Position numbers and translations under genes: made by a program. From CAVPUA01 sp963828015 (GTDB lineage: Bacteria > Actinomycetota > Actinomycetes > Mycobacteriales > Jatrophihabitantaceae), in the NCBI GenBank assembly GCA_963828015.1, contig CAWHCD010000008.1:70952-134951 (forward strand): DNA of 64,000 nucleotides, given 5' to 3'. Under the pieces are notes generated by a model. That model was given only the letters and a program-made list of their open reading frames with translations, made no database searches and had not been told where the DNA came from. Below are positions 56,101-64,000 of the stretch, in pieces (the first letter of the stretch is position 1; every line of letters starts with the position of its first letter).

Positions 56101-57255
56101 GTGGCCCTAACCATTGGAATCGTCGGACTTCCCAACGTCGGCAAATCGACCTTGTTCAATGCGCTGACCAAGAACGACGTGCTGGCCGCCAACTATCCGT
56201 TCGCCACGATCGAGCCCAATGTCGGGGTCGTCGGCGTGCCCGATTCACGATTGGGCGTGCTGGCCCAGATCTTCGGCTCGGCCAAGATCATTCCGGCCAC
56301 GGTCTCGTTCGTCGATATCGCCGGCATCGTCAAGGGCGCCAGTGAAGGCGCCGGGTTGGGCAACAAGTTCCTGGCCAACATCCGCGAAGCCGACGCCATC
56401 TGCCAGGTGATCCGGGCCTTCTCCGACCCTGATGTCGTGCACGTCGACGGCGTCGTGTCGCCCGCGAGTGACATCGAGACGATCAACACCGAGTTGATCC
56501 TCGCTGATCTGCAGACGGTAGAGAAGGCGATTCCGCGGCTGCAGAAGGAGGTGCGGCTGCACAAGGACCGCGCTCCGCTGCTGGCCGCGGCCGAAGAGGC
56601 GGAGAAGGTGCTCAGCGCCGGCCAGACGGTGTTCGCCGCCGGACTGGACCGCGAGCTGCTGCACGAGCTGTCCCTGCTGACGGCCAAGCCGTTCCTGTAC
56701 GTCTTCAACGTCGATCCGGACGAGGTCGGGGATCAGGCCTACACCGATTCCCTGCGTGCGCTGGTGGCCCCGGCCGAGGCGATCTTCATGGATGCCAAGA
56801 CCGAATTCGAGTTGGCTGAACTGCCGGAGGACGAGGCGCTGGAGCTGCTGCAGTCGATGGGCCAGGCCGAGTCCGGCCTGGATCAGCTGGCCCGCATCGG
56901 CTTCGACACGCTCGGCCTGCAGACCTACCTGACCGCCGGGCCCAAGGAGTCGCGGGCCTGGACGATCCGCAAGGGCGACACCGCACCCCAGGCCGCCGGG
57001 GTCATCCACACCGACTTCGAGCGCGGCTTCATCAAGGCCGAGGTGGTCTCCTTCGCCGACCTGGTGGACGCCGGATCGATGGCCGAGGCCAAGGCCCGCG
57101 GCCGGGTACGAATCGAAGGCAAGGACTACGTCATGGTCGACGGGGACGTCGTCGAGTTCCGCTTCAACGTCCCGCTTCAACGTCTGACCCGGTCGCGGTG
57201 GCCTACGAGGACGTGCTCTTCCGGGTTGAGCGCGGACTGGGCTGGATCACGCTGA
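56101..57255 (+). CDS. ychF: Ribosome-associated ATPase YchF, C-terminus extended by a 13-bp duplication
   Basis: The 384-residue protein is an OBG-like GTPase-fold ATPase with GIVGLPNVGKSTLFNALT, FVDIAGIVKGASEGAGLGNKFL, and the C-terminal TGS-like part ending VDGDVVEFRFNV. At that point the family normally stops. Here a second copy of CCGCTTCAACGTC (57159-57171 and 57172-57184) pushes the old TGA (57185-57187) out of frame, adding 24 residues up to 57255 and overlapping the next gene by 58 bases. GTG 56101 is the family start; a longer upstream frame is antisense to rmuC. Confidence 0.93.
   Translation: MALTIGIVGLPNVGKSTLFNALTKNDVLAANYPFATIEPNVGVVGVPDSRLGVLAQIFGSAKIIPATVSFVDIAGIVKGASEGAGLGNKFLANIREADAICQVIRAFSDPDVVHVDGVVSPASDIETINTELILADLQTVEKAIPRLQKEVRLHKDRAPLLAAAEEAEKVLSAGQTVFAAGLDRELLHELSLLTAKPFLYVFNVDPDEVGDQAYTDSLRALVAPAEAIFMDAKTEFELAELPEDEALELLQSMGQAESGLDQLARIGFDTLGLQTYLTAGPKESRAWTIRKGDTAPQAAGVIHTDFERGFIKAEVVSFADLVDAGSMAEAKARGRVRIEGKDYVMVDGDVVEFRFNVPLQRLTRSRWPTRTCSSGLSADWAGSR
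57159..57184 (+). repeat. 13-bp tandem duplication at the 3' end of ychF
   Basis: CCGCTTCAACGTC is present twice in direct tandem. The first copy encodes the conserved RFNV end; the second shifts the frame so that the expected TGA at 57185-57187 is no longer read. Confidence 0.85.
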
Positions 57256-58211
57256 ACCGGCCGAAGGCGATCAACGCACTGGACCACGCGATGGTCCGGC
57301 ACATCGATGCCCAACTGATCGAGTGGGCCGCCGACGACCGGGTGGCCGGCGTGGTGATCACCGGCGCGGGTGACCGCGGCTTGTGCGCGGGCGGCGACGT
57401 GGTGGCGTTCTACAACGACGCCCTCGCCGGCACCCGAACGTCGATCGAGTTCTGGCGCGACGAATACGCGCTGAACGCCCGCATCGCGGACTATCCCAAG
57501 CCCTACCTGGCCGTGATGGACGGCATCGTCATGGGTGGTGGGGTCGGCATCTCCGCCCACGGCGGCATCCGCGTCGTCACCGATCGCACGGTGATCGCCA
57601 TGCCCGAGGTCGGCATCGGGTTCGCGCCCGACGTCGGTGGCACCTGGCTGCTCTCGCGCGCGCCGGGCGAACTCGGCACCCACCTGGCGTTGACGGCCGG
57701 GCGGATGGGGGCCGGTGATGCCATCGCGTGCGGGTTCGCCGACCACTACCTGCCCGTCCACCGCCTGCCGGCGTTCCTCGACCAACTCGACGCGGAGTCG
57801 ATCCGGGCCAGGCCGGCCGGGGCCGCCCCGAGCGCCCCGCTGCAGGAACAACGGACATGGATCGACGCCTGCTACAGCTCGGACTCGGTCGTGGAGATCC
57901 TGGCTCGCTTGCGGGCCCATGCCGACCCCGCCGCCCACGAGGCGGCTGATCAGCTGGCCGCGAAGTCACCCGTTGCGGTCACCGTCACCCTGCGGGCCCT
58001 GCGTCGGGCCCGGGACCTTCCGACGCTGCGCGACGTGCTTGATCAGGACCTGCGGACCTCGACCGCGGCGCTGAGTTCTCACGATCTGGTCGAGGGGATC
58101 CGGGCCCAAGTCATCGACAAGGATCGAAATCCGCGGTGGTCACCGGCGACGCTGGCCGAGGTGTCCACCGAACTGGTCGATCGGTATTTCGCGGACGTGC
58201 CCAGTTCTTGA
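57198..58211 (+). CDS. 3-Hydroxyisobutyryl-CoA hydrolase-like (enoyl-CoA hydratase family)
   Basis: The 337-residue crotonase-fold protein has GWITLNRPKAINALDHAMV, the oxyanion hole RGLCAGGDVVAFYND and MDGIVMGGGVGISAHG, and the catalytic PEVGIGFAPDVGG, the pattern of HIBYL-CoA hydrolases of valine catabolism. It is longer than typical hydratases (C-terminal ECH_2 part). The GTG at 57198 now lies within the extended ychF frame because of the upstream duplication. Confidence 0.88.
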   Translation: MAYEDVLFRVERGLGWITLNRPKAINALDHAMVRHIDAQLIEWAADDRVAGVVITGAGDRGLCAGGDVVAFYNDALAGTRTSIEFWRDEYALNARIADYPKPYLAVMDGIVMGGGVGISAHGGIRVVTDRTVIAMPEVGIGFAPDVGGTWLLSRAPGELGTHLALTAGRMGAGDAIACGFADHYLPVHRLPAFLDQLDAESIRARPAGAAPSAPLQEQRTWIDACYSSDSVVEILARLRAHADPAAHEAADQLAAKSPVAVTVTLRALRRARDLPTLRDVLDQDLRTSTAALSSHDLVEGIRAQVIDKDRNPRWSPATLAEVSTELVDRYFADVPSS

Positions 58212-58308
58212 TCTTGACGGCGTGAAGGACAGCTGGTATTCCGGTTCGTGAGAAACGGCCGGAGCCGCCGGGACCTTATCGCGTTACGCCCCTCAAGGGA
58301 GTACGGAT

Positions 58309-58971
58309 ATGACGACGACACGGTCCGAGACGCAACCGCAAGTGCTCACCGAGCGGCCCGGCCGCCTGGGACCCTGGCTGGGCATCGCCTTCGTGGTCCT
58401 GTTCGTCGCCGGGTTCCTCACCTTCAACACGCCCGACACCGACGCCAGCCAGGCCAAGTGGGTGGCCTGGTGGGACAGCAGCTCACACCGGGCGACGGCA
58501 CTGGTCGCCACCTATCTCATCGTGCTCAGCACGGTGGCGTTCGTCGTGTTCATGTGGAACCTGGGCCAGCGTTTCCGCGAGCATGCCGGGGTGCCGACCA
58601 CGTTCGGCACGCTGTTCGTGGCCATGGCGCTGGTCTCCACGCTGATGCGGGCGGCGATCCCGGGTGGCAAGCAGTTCGGCAGCCTGAAGGTGCCCTCCGG
58701 CGATTTCGCGTCCCAGTTCGACAACATCGGCCAGGGCCTGCTGTTGGTACCGGGTGCGATCTCGGCCGGGGCCTTCCTGATCGCCGCGTCCTACTGGGCT
58801 CGCCGCTACGGCGTGCTGCCCAACTGGCTCACGATCAGCGGTTATGTGGTGGGTGTGCTGCAGCTCGCGGCGGCGGTGTTCTTCCCGTTCGTCCTGTTCC
58901 CGATCTGGGTGCTCGTGACGTCGATCGTCCTGCTGCGCCGCGACGCCCGCTCCGATCCGTTACTGACGTGA
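58309..58971 (+). CDS. Uncharacterised six-segment membrane protein
   Basis: The 220-residue protein has a short polar N-terminus and about six hydrophobic segments (WLGIAFVVLFVAGFLTF, TALVATYLIVLSTVAFVVFMW, GTLFVAMALVSTLMRAAI, and three more). I do not recognise a family. The 3' end overlaps the sulfatase 3' end by 12 bases. There is no sign of transfer. Confidence 0.7.
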   Translation: MTTTRSETQPQVLTERPGRLGPWLGIAFVVLFVAGFLTFNTPDTDASQAKWVAWWDSSSHRATALVATYLIVLSTVAFVVFMWNLGQRFREHAGVPTTFGTLFVAMALVSTLMRAAIPGGKQFGSLKVPSGDFASQFDNIGQGLLLVPGAISAGAFLIAASYWARRYGVLPNWLTISGYVVGVLQLAAAVFFPFVLFPIWVLVTSIVLLRRDARSDPLLT

Positions 58972-61326
58972 GATGGCAACCATGGCCGCGTGCTCAGGGT
59001 CGATCAGGTGCGAGTGGTCGTCCTCGCCAACGCTGATCTGCACGACGTCGATTCGGCCGTTGAACTTCGGCGCCGCGGCGTAGTCGGCGCTGACCGGCAT
59101 GCCGTAGTCGGCCCCGATGTCGGTGGTCTCGTCGGCGGAGAAAATCAGCGGTTGGGTCATGCCGATCCGGCCGGTTCCGACGGCGCGGCCGTCGTAGTAG
59201 AGCGTGACGCCGCCGCCCTTGCCCAGGCCGCCGCCCTCGTAGGCGAACTCCGCGCGCACCTGATGTGCCCCCGCTCCGAGTTCCTCGGTCGCCTCGGTGA
59301 TGAACTCCTGCATGCCGAGCAGGTTGTAGACGAACTTGGCCCGTCCGTCCTTCAGGTAGAGCGCCCAGCCGCCGAAGCGGCCGCCCTGGGCGATCAGCAC
59401 GCCGTTGGTGAGCGCATCGGCCGGCGCCTCGAAGGCGGCCGTGACGTTGAACGACCGGTTCTTGACGTCGATGACGCTGTTCTCGCTGAGGCGCTTCATG
59501 CCCGGGAACAGGGTCTGGGTGGTGCCGGTGATCAGCTGTGGTCGTCCGGCGATGGTCGCGTTGAGCCGCTCGAAGCGGCGGTCATCGATCGGCAGGACGT
59601 TGTACTTCACCGCCTCGATCAGCCAGAGCCGCTGCAGGGCGGCCAGCCGTTCGGGCTGTTCGGCGGCCAGATCCCGTGACTGCGACCAGTCGGTGGTGCC
59701 GTCGTAGAGCTCCCACACGTCGTCGTCGAGAGCGGGGGGAACCTCGGTCGGCAACCAGGGCGTGCTGTGCCGCGTCACCGCGCTCCAGCCCCGGAAGTAG
59801 ATGCCGCGGTTGCCGGCCATCTCGAAGTACTGCAGGTCGTGACGTTCGGGTGCCCGGGCGTCGTCGAAGCTGTAGAGCATGCTCGTGCCCTCGATGGGCG
59901 CCTGCTGCACGCCGTTGACGAAGTCGGGCTCGGGTAGTCCGGCCGCCTCGAGGATGGTCGGCGCGACGTCGATCACGTGGCAGAACTGCGAGCGCAGGCC
60001 GCCCTTTTCCTGAATCCCGGCCGGCCAGTGCACGACCGTGCCGTTGCGGGTGCCGCCCCAGTGCGAGGCGACCTGCTTGGTCCACTGGTACGGGGTGCAC
60101 ATCGCGTGGGCCCAGCCGACGGCGTAGTGGTTGTACGCCTCGGGGGTGCCGAGCTTGTCCTTGACCGAAGCCATGAACTCCGGCGTCTCGATCGCGGCCT
60201 GACCGTTGAAGTTGGCCATCTCGTTGAAGGCGCCGTTGATCGTGCCCTCGGCCGAGGCGCCGTTGTCACCGATGATGTAGTAGACCAGCGTGTTCTCCAG
60301 CGCGCCGACGCTCTCGATGGCGTCGATGACGCGCCCGACGTGGAAGTCGGTGTGTTCGAGGAAGCCCGCGTAGATCTCCATCTGGCGTTCCAGCACCGGC
60401 TTGAGCGTCTCGTCCATGTCGGCCCAGGCCGGGATCGCGGCCGGTCGTTCGGTCAGTTCCGCGTCCTGGGGCACGACGCCGAGTTCCTTCTGGCGGGCCA
60501 GGATGGCCTCGCGCTGCGCGTCCCACCCGTCGGCGAACTGCCCGGCGTAGCGATCGGCCCACTCCGCGGGGACGTGATGCGGGGCGTGGGTCGCGCCCGG
60601 TGCGAAGTACACGAAGAACGGCTTGTCCGGCGCCAGCGCCTTCTGGGTCCGGATCCAGTCGACGGCGTGATCAGCCAGGTCTTCGGTGAGGTGGTAGCCC
60701 TGCTCGGGCGTCTTCTCCGGCTCGACCGGAGTGGTCCCTTCGTAGAGGGCCGGGTAGTACTGGTTGTTCTCCCCGCCGATGAACCCGTAGAAGTACTCGA
60801 AGCCGCCGCCGCCGGTGGGCCAGGCATCGAAGGGACCGACCGGAGAGGACTGCCACGGTGGTACCTCGTGGCACTTGCCGAACTGGGCAGTCGAATACCC
60901 GTTCAGCTTCAGGGTCGTCGCCAGCGCCGCCTTGGTATTCGGCCGGATCGAGGTGGACCCCGGTGCAGAGGTCGCCGTCTCGGTGATCAGGCCCATGCCG
61001 ACCGAGTGGTGGTTGCGGCCGCTGAGCAACGCGGCCCGGGTCGGGGCGCACAGCGCGGTGGTGTGGAAGCGGTTGTAGGTCAGGCCGCCGGACTGCAGCC
61101 GCTCGGCCGTGGGCATCTTGGCCGGGCCGCCGAACACACTGCCGGCGCCGTAGCCCACGTCATCGAGCAGCACGATCAGGACGTTGGGCGCCTGCTTCGG
61201 CGGCAACAACGGCTCGATCGGCGGAAACGCGGTATCGGGATCTTTGGCGTCGTAGGTGATCAGGCCGATATGCGGCCGGTCAGGAATCGGCAGGCTACCC
61301 CGGCGGGCACTGAGTCGGTCGGGCAT
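58960..61326 (-). CDS. Arylsulfatase (type I, formylglycine-dependent)
   Basis: The 788-residue protein has the metal-binding APNVLIVLLDDVGYG, the formylglycine motif CAPTRAALLSGRN (Cys93), FGKCHEVPPWQ, FFVYFAPGATHAPHH and YIIGDNGASAEGT. About 250 extra C-terminal residues follow the sulfatase core, as in the large arylsulfatases of actinobacteria. It hydrolyses sulfate esters. No signal peptide is seen, and no formylglycine-generating enzyme is in the window. The start overlaps the cupin stop by one base (TAATG), so both are one transcript. Confidence 0.92.
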   Translation of the reverse strand: MPDRLSARRGSLPIPDRPHIGLITYDAKDPDTAFPPIEPLLPPKQAPNVLIVLLDDVGYGAGSVFGGPAKMPTAERLQSGGLTYNRFHTTALCAPTRAALLSGRNHHSVGMGLITETATSAPGSTSIRPNTKAALATTLKLNGYSTAQFGKCHEVPPWQSSPVGPFDAWPTGGGGFEYFYGFIGGENNQYYPALYEGTTPVEPEKTPEQGYHLTEDLADHAVDWIRTQKALAPDKPFFVYFAPGATHAPHHVPAEWADRYAGQFADGWDAQREAILARQKELGVVPQDAELTERPAAIPAWADMDETLKPVLERQMEIYAGFLEHTDFHVGRVIDAIESVGALENTLVYYIIGDNGASAEGTINGAFNEMANFNGQAAIETPEFMASVKDKLGTPEAYNHYAVGWAHAMCTPYQWTKQVASHWGGTRNGTVVHWPAGIQEKGGLRSQFCHVIDVAPTILEAAGLPEPDFVNGVQQAPIEGTSMLYSFDDARAPERHDLQYFEMAGNRGIYFRGWSAVTRHSTPWLPTEVPPALDDDVWELYDGTTDWSQSRDLAAEQPERLAALQRLWLIEAVKYNVLPIDDRRFERLNATIAGRPQLITGTTQTLFPGMKRLSENSVIDVKNRSFNVTAAFEAPADALTNGVLIAQGGRFGGWALYLKDGRAKFVYNLLGMQEFITEATEELGAGAHQVRAEFAYEGGGLGKGGGVTLYYDGRAVGTGRIGMTQPLIFSADETTDIGADYGMPVSADYAAAPKFNGRIDVVQISVGEDDHSHLIDPEHAAMVAISRQ

Positions 61327-61808
61327 TAACGCGGAACCCAGCCGCGTTCGTACCAGACCGTCTTGAGCAGCTTGACCGAGACGCCCCACGTCTCTATGTA
61401 GGTGACGCCCTCGGGGCCGGAGATCATCGTGTACGGCGTGCCGGCGCGGCTGGTGAAGAAGTTACCCGGCTTGACGACGACCGCCTCCTCCTTGCCCTCC
61501 TCGCCGAACTCGATCCGGTACTCGCCCTGGAAGACGATGATCGTCTCGTCGATGTTGTGCTCGTGCCGGGGGACGGTGAAGTTGGGCACGCACCGCAGCG
61601 GGTTGCGGTTGAAGCCGGGCACGTCGATCGGCTTCTTCGCGACCAGCATGTTGTCGGCGAACGTGGCCTGGAAGTCGACCGGCGCGTCTCGCAGGTACCC
61701 GCCCGGGCCCCAGAGGTAGCTCGGCTGGTTCTCCTGGGGCGAGGTCGCGTTCTTGGTCATCGAGACCCAGTCGTCGTCGTCGACCAGGTTTGCGTGTACG
61801 AGAGGCAT
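61326..61808 (-). CDS. Cupin-domain protein
   Basis: The 160-residue protein has the cupin motif 1 metal ligands in PRHEHNIDETIIVFQGEYRIEF (His82, His84, Glu88). The second motif VVVKPGNFFTSRAGTPYTM lacks the usual His, so metal binding may be partial. It lies between the acyl-CoA ligase and sulfatase genes in an apparent operon; a role in degradation of the same substrate is inferred. Confidence 0.78.
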   Translation of the reverse strand: MPLVHANLVDDDDWVSMTKNATSPQENQPSYLWGPGGYLRDAPVDFQATFADNMLVAKKPIDVPGFNRNPLRCVPNFTVPRHEHNIDETIIVFQGEYRIEFGEEGKEEAVVVKPGNFFTSRAGTPYTMISGPEGVTYIETWGVSVKLLKTVWYERGWVPR

Positions 61809-61871
61809 GCCAGAAGGGTATTCACGGCGCCCCGGCGCGTCACCGGCGACTTCTCGTTCAGTGGAACGCTG

Positions 61872-63421
61872 CTACTGCGCCGGCCGGTTGCGGAGCAGGT
61901 GCTTCTGGACCTTGCCGGCCGGTGTGCGCGGCAGCTCGGGCACGAAGACCAGGCTCTCGGGCGTCTTCGGGCGGGCCGCGCCGGCCCGGTCGAAGTGCTC
62001 GCGGACCTCCTCCAGTTCGACGGTATGGCCCTCGCGTAGCACGATCACCGCGCAGACCCGTTCTCCCATGACGTCGTCGGGGGTGCCGATCACCGCGACC
62101 TCGGCGACGGCCGGATGGGTGGACAGGATGTCCTCCACCTCTTTGGAGGAGATGTTCTCGCCGCCGCGGATGACGATGTCCTTCAACCGGTCGGTGATGG
62201 TCATGAAGCCGTCGGCGTCGATGCGGGCGACGTCCCCGGTGCGAAACCACCCACCGGGCCAGTACGCGGTCTCGTTCAGCGCCGGGTCGGTGTAGCCCAT
62301 GAACAGCTCGGCCCCGCGGGTGACCAGCTCGCCGTCGGTGCCCGCGGGTACGTCGCGACCCTCGGCGTCGACCACCCGGATCTCGTTGCCGGCGATCACC
62401 CGCCCGTCGGTGGTGGCCCGCTCGAGCAGCGAATCGCCCGGATACCCGGTGGTGACGGTCGGGTGCTCGCTCGAGCCGTAGCAGCGAAACGCGGTGATCC
62501 CGAGCGACTCGGCCCGGTAGATCAAACTGGGCGGGATCGAGGATGCCCCCGAGCGGAACGCCTTGAGGCTGTCGAGGCGGGCGTGGCCCTGCTCGAGCTG
62601 GTCGAGCAGCCCGACCAGTTGCACGGGGGCGCCGACGCCGCCGGCCACCCGGTACTCGTCGATCAGCGCCGCGGCCCGAGCGGCCTGCCAGGTCTCGAGG
62701 ACGACGGTCGGCTTGCCCAGCACCAGCACGCGCAGCAGCCCGAGCAGGCCGGCGACGTGGCCGGGGGGGAACAGGGCCAGCTGCACGGCGCCGCCGGCCC
62801 CCTCCTGTTCCGGCGCGGGTGAGGTCAGCTCGGCGGCCAGCCCCCGGTGGGAGTGCTGCACGCCCTTCGGTTCGGCCGTCGTGCCCGATGTGTAGACCAG
62901 CAGGGCGCGGCCGGTCGGATCGGGGGCGGGGACCGACAGCGGCTTGGCCATCCGGGCCGACAGGTCGGCGAAGTCGATCAGGTAGTCGGGGACCTCGGGA
63001 CCGACCGCGATCACAATGCGCAGCGCCGGCAGGCCGCCCAGGACCGCAAGGTGTCGAGGTGGTCGCGCCCGCGGTAGGTGGTGGGCACGATCAGCGCGAC
63101 GGCTTTGGATTCGCGCAGGATGAACGTCAACTCGCGGGCCTGATAGATCATCACGATCGGGAGCAGGGTTGCGCCGCACAGGGCGACCGCAGCCTGGGCG
63201 ACCGAGCCGGCGCGGGTACCCGTCAGCTGCACGGCCACCACGTCGCCGGGCTCGACGCCCAGGTTCTGCAGCGCGCCGGCGACCCGCATGGCCTCCTCGC
63301 CGACCTCGCCCACCGTCGTCACGTCGGTGTGATCGGTGGTGGCGAAGGCGAGCAGCGTCGAGTCGTTGGCCTGCAGACCGCGCAGCACCATGCCGGGCAG
63401 GCTCTCGTGCACGACCTCCAT
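61872..63421 (-). pseudogene. AMP-dependent acyl-CoA synthetase/ligase, one apparent frameshift
   Basis: The N-terminal part (MEVVHESLPGMVLRGLQAN to TYRGRDHLDTL) and the rest are in different frames. The rest starts AVLGGLPALRIVI, with P-loop LLVYTSGTTAEPKG, GGWFRTGDVARIDADGF, DRLKDIVIRGGENIS, and the C-terminal catalytic Lys in RTPAGKVQKHLLR. One base is missing near 63050 on the plus strand; adding it gives 516 residues. The enzyme activates a carboxylic acid with ATP and CoA. It is 18 bases after the oxidoreductase gene. Confidence 0.83.
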
Positions 63422-63439
63422 CACGCGGTGCTCCTCGTC

Positions 63440-64000
63440 CTAGGTCGCGATGTCCTCGAGGCGCTCGAGCACGTCCGCGAACGGCGTTGCGTTCAGGATG
63501 TCGATCCGCAGGCCCATCACCGTCTTGGGCGCGGAGAACCCGACCACGCCGACCAGCGTGCCGGCTCGCCCGTACAGCGCGACCAGCCGTCCCTCAGGGC
63601 CCCACGGGCCGACCTTCACGTCGTCGGCCTCGGCGATGTCGCCCAGGCCCTGGAACTTGACGTCGTACTGGTCGCTCCACCAATAGGGGACCGGTCGCAC
63701 GGCCGGCGGCTCACCGAGCAGGGTGGCCGCGACCGCCCCCGCCTGTTCGGTGGCGCTGGACCAGTGCTCGCTGCGGCTGCCGCCCCAGGCGGCGACGTCG
63801 CCCACCGCGTACACGTCCGGGGCCTCGGTGCGGCCGTCCTCGTCGCAGCGCACCCCGTTGCTGACGTCCAGCCCGCTCTCGGCCAGCCAGGCGGTGTTCG
63901 GGGCGGCGCCGATCGCGTGCAGCACGACGTCCGGGCGCAGCGAGGTGCCGTCGCCGAACGTGATCGTGGCGTCCGGGCCCGCGGCGACCGACGTCGACAG
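63440..64000 (-). CDS. FAD-dependent ferredoxin/rubredoxin-type reductase, 5' part outside window
   Basis: The visible C-terminal part has the second FAD motif DVYAVGDVAAWG, DVVLHAIGAAPNTAWLAESGL before it, and the C-terminal YWWSDQYDVKFQGLGD region. These are typical of reductases that feed cytochrome P450s or aromatic-ring dioxygenases. The frame is open to the right edge. It is the first visible gene of the minus-strand unit ending in the sulfatase. Confidence 0.88.
   Translation of the reverse strand: MSTSVAAGPDATITFGDGTSLRPDVVLHAIGAAPNTAWLAESGLDVSNGVRCDEDGRTEAPDVYAVGDVAAWGGSRSEHWSSATEQAGAVAATLLGEPPAVRPVPYWWSDQYDVKFQGLGDIAEADDVKVGPWGPEGRLVALYGRAGTLVGVVGFSAPKTVMGLRIDILNATPFADVLERLEDIAT

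Overview
The window is a high-GC actinobacterial chromosome segment. It carries mycothiol conjugate amidase (Mca), DUF501, DUF4235, DUF5302 and DUF6542 proteins, an LAXTG class E sortase substrate, and many GTG starts with GTGA/ATGA stop-start overlaps. Gene order from memory of M. tuberculosis matches two blocks: mfd-mazG-eno-ftsB-DUF501-ppx, and cbs-metB-greA-mca-(small TM)-YyaL-hlyIII-uppS-phoH-fum-glpX-xseB-xseA-(Rv1109c-like)-ispH-(DUF6542)-ychF. No mycolate or PE/PPE genes are seen, so a non-mycobacterial actinomycete is likely. The species is not identifiable by eye.

Layout. (1) 1-9.5 kb is an exopolysaccharide locus: glycosyltransferases, MOP flippase, NodB deacetylase, Wzy-like polymerase/ligase, a Wzz-Wzc tyrosine kinase, its LMW phosphatase and a TagD-like cytidylyltransferase. 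After mfd it seems to resume on the minus strand at 13.1-16.1 kb with a methyltransferase, a DUF4012 protein and an LAXTG surface protein. (2) 16.3-20.8 kb is the SurA_N-like lipoprotein-mazG-eno-ftsB-DUF501-ppx run. (3) 20.8-31.8 kb holds small membrane proteins, a family 5 uracil-DNA glycosylase, NDH-2, an unusual UAA-anticodon tRNA gene, PPK2, a BI-1/YccA protein, transsulfuration genes (cbs, metB), a beta-lactamase-fold protein and an HDAC/AcuC-like deacetylase. (4) 31.8-37 kb holds a MoxR-like AAA ATPase/VWA pair and a DrrAB-type ABC transporter. (5) 37-44 kb (greA, mca, arfB, pepP, PadR remnant, YyaL, RHH protein) is dense in apparent single-base frameshifts. (6) 44-58 kb is intact housekeeping genes (hlyIII, uppS, phoH, bioY, fumC, glpX, xseAB, ispH, rmuC, ychF, HIBYL-CoA hydrolase). 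(7) 58.3-64 kb ends in a minus-strand, probably catabolic operon: FAD oxidoreductase, acyl-CoA ligase (frameshifted), cupin, arylsulfatase.

The most notable observations are a tRNA gene with a UAA anticodon but a short class I variable loop; a 13-bp tandem duplication that removes the normal stop of ychF; two intergenic copies of a nested inverted repeat built on CGAGTGGGC; a heptamer direct repeat upstream of a ribbon-helix-helix gene; a one-base loss inside the Glu/Pro repeats of the tyrosine kinase tail; and the frameshift cluster at 37-44 kb, which may be sequence error. I saw no CRISPR array, rRNA, IS element or clear phage. No gene-free stretch exceeds 300 bases; the longest (6402-6656) is described as a regulatory region.
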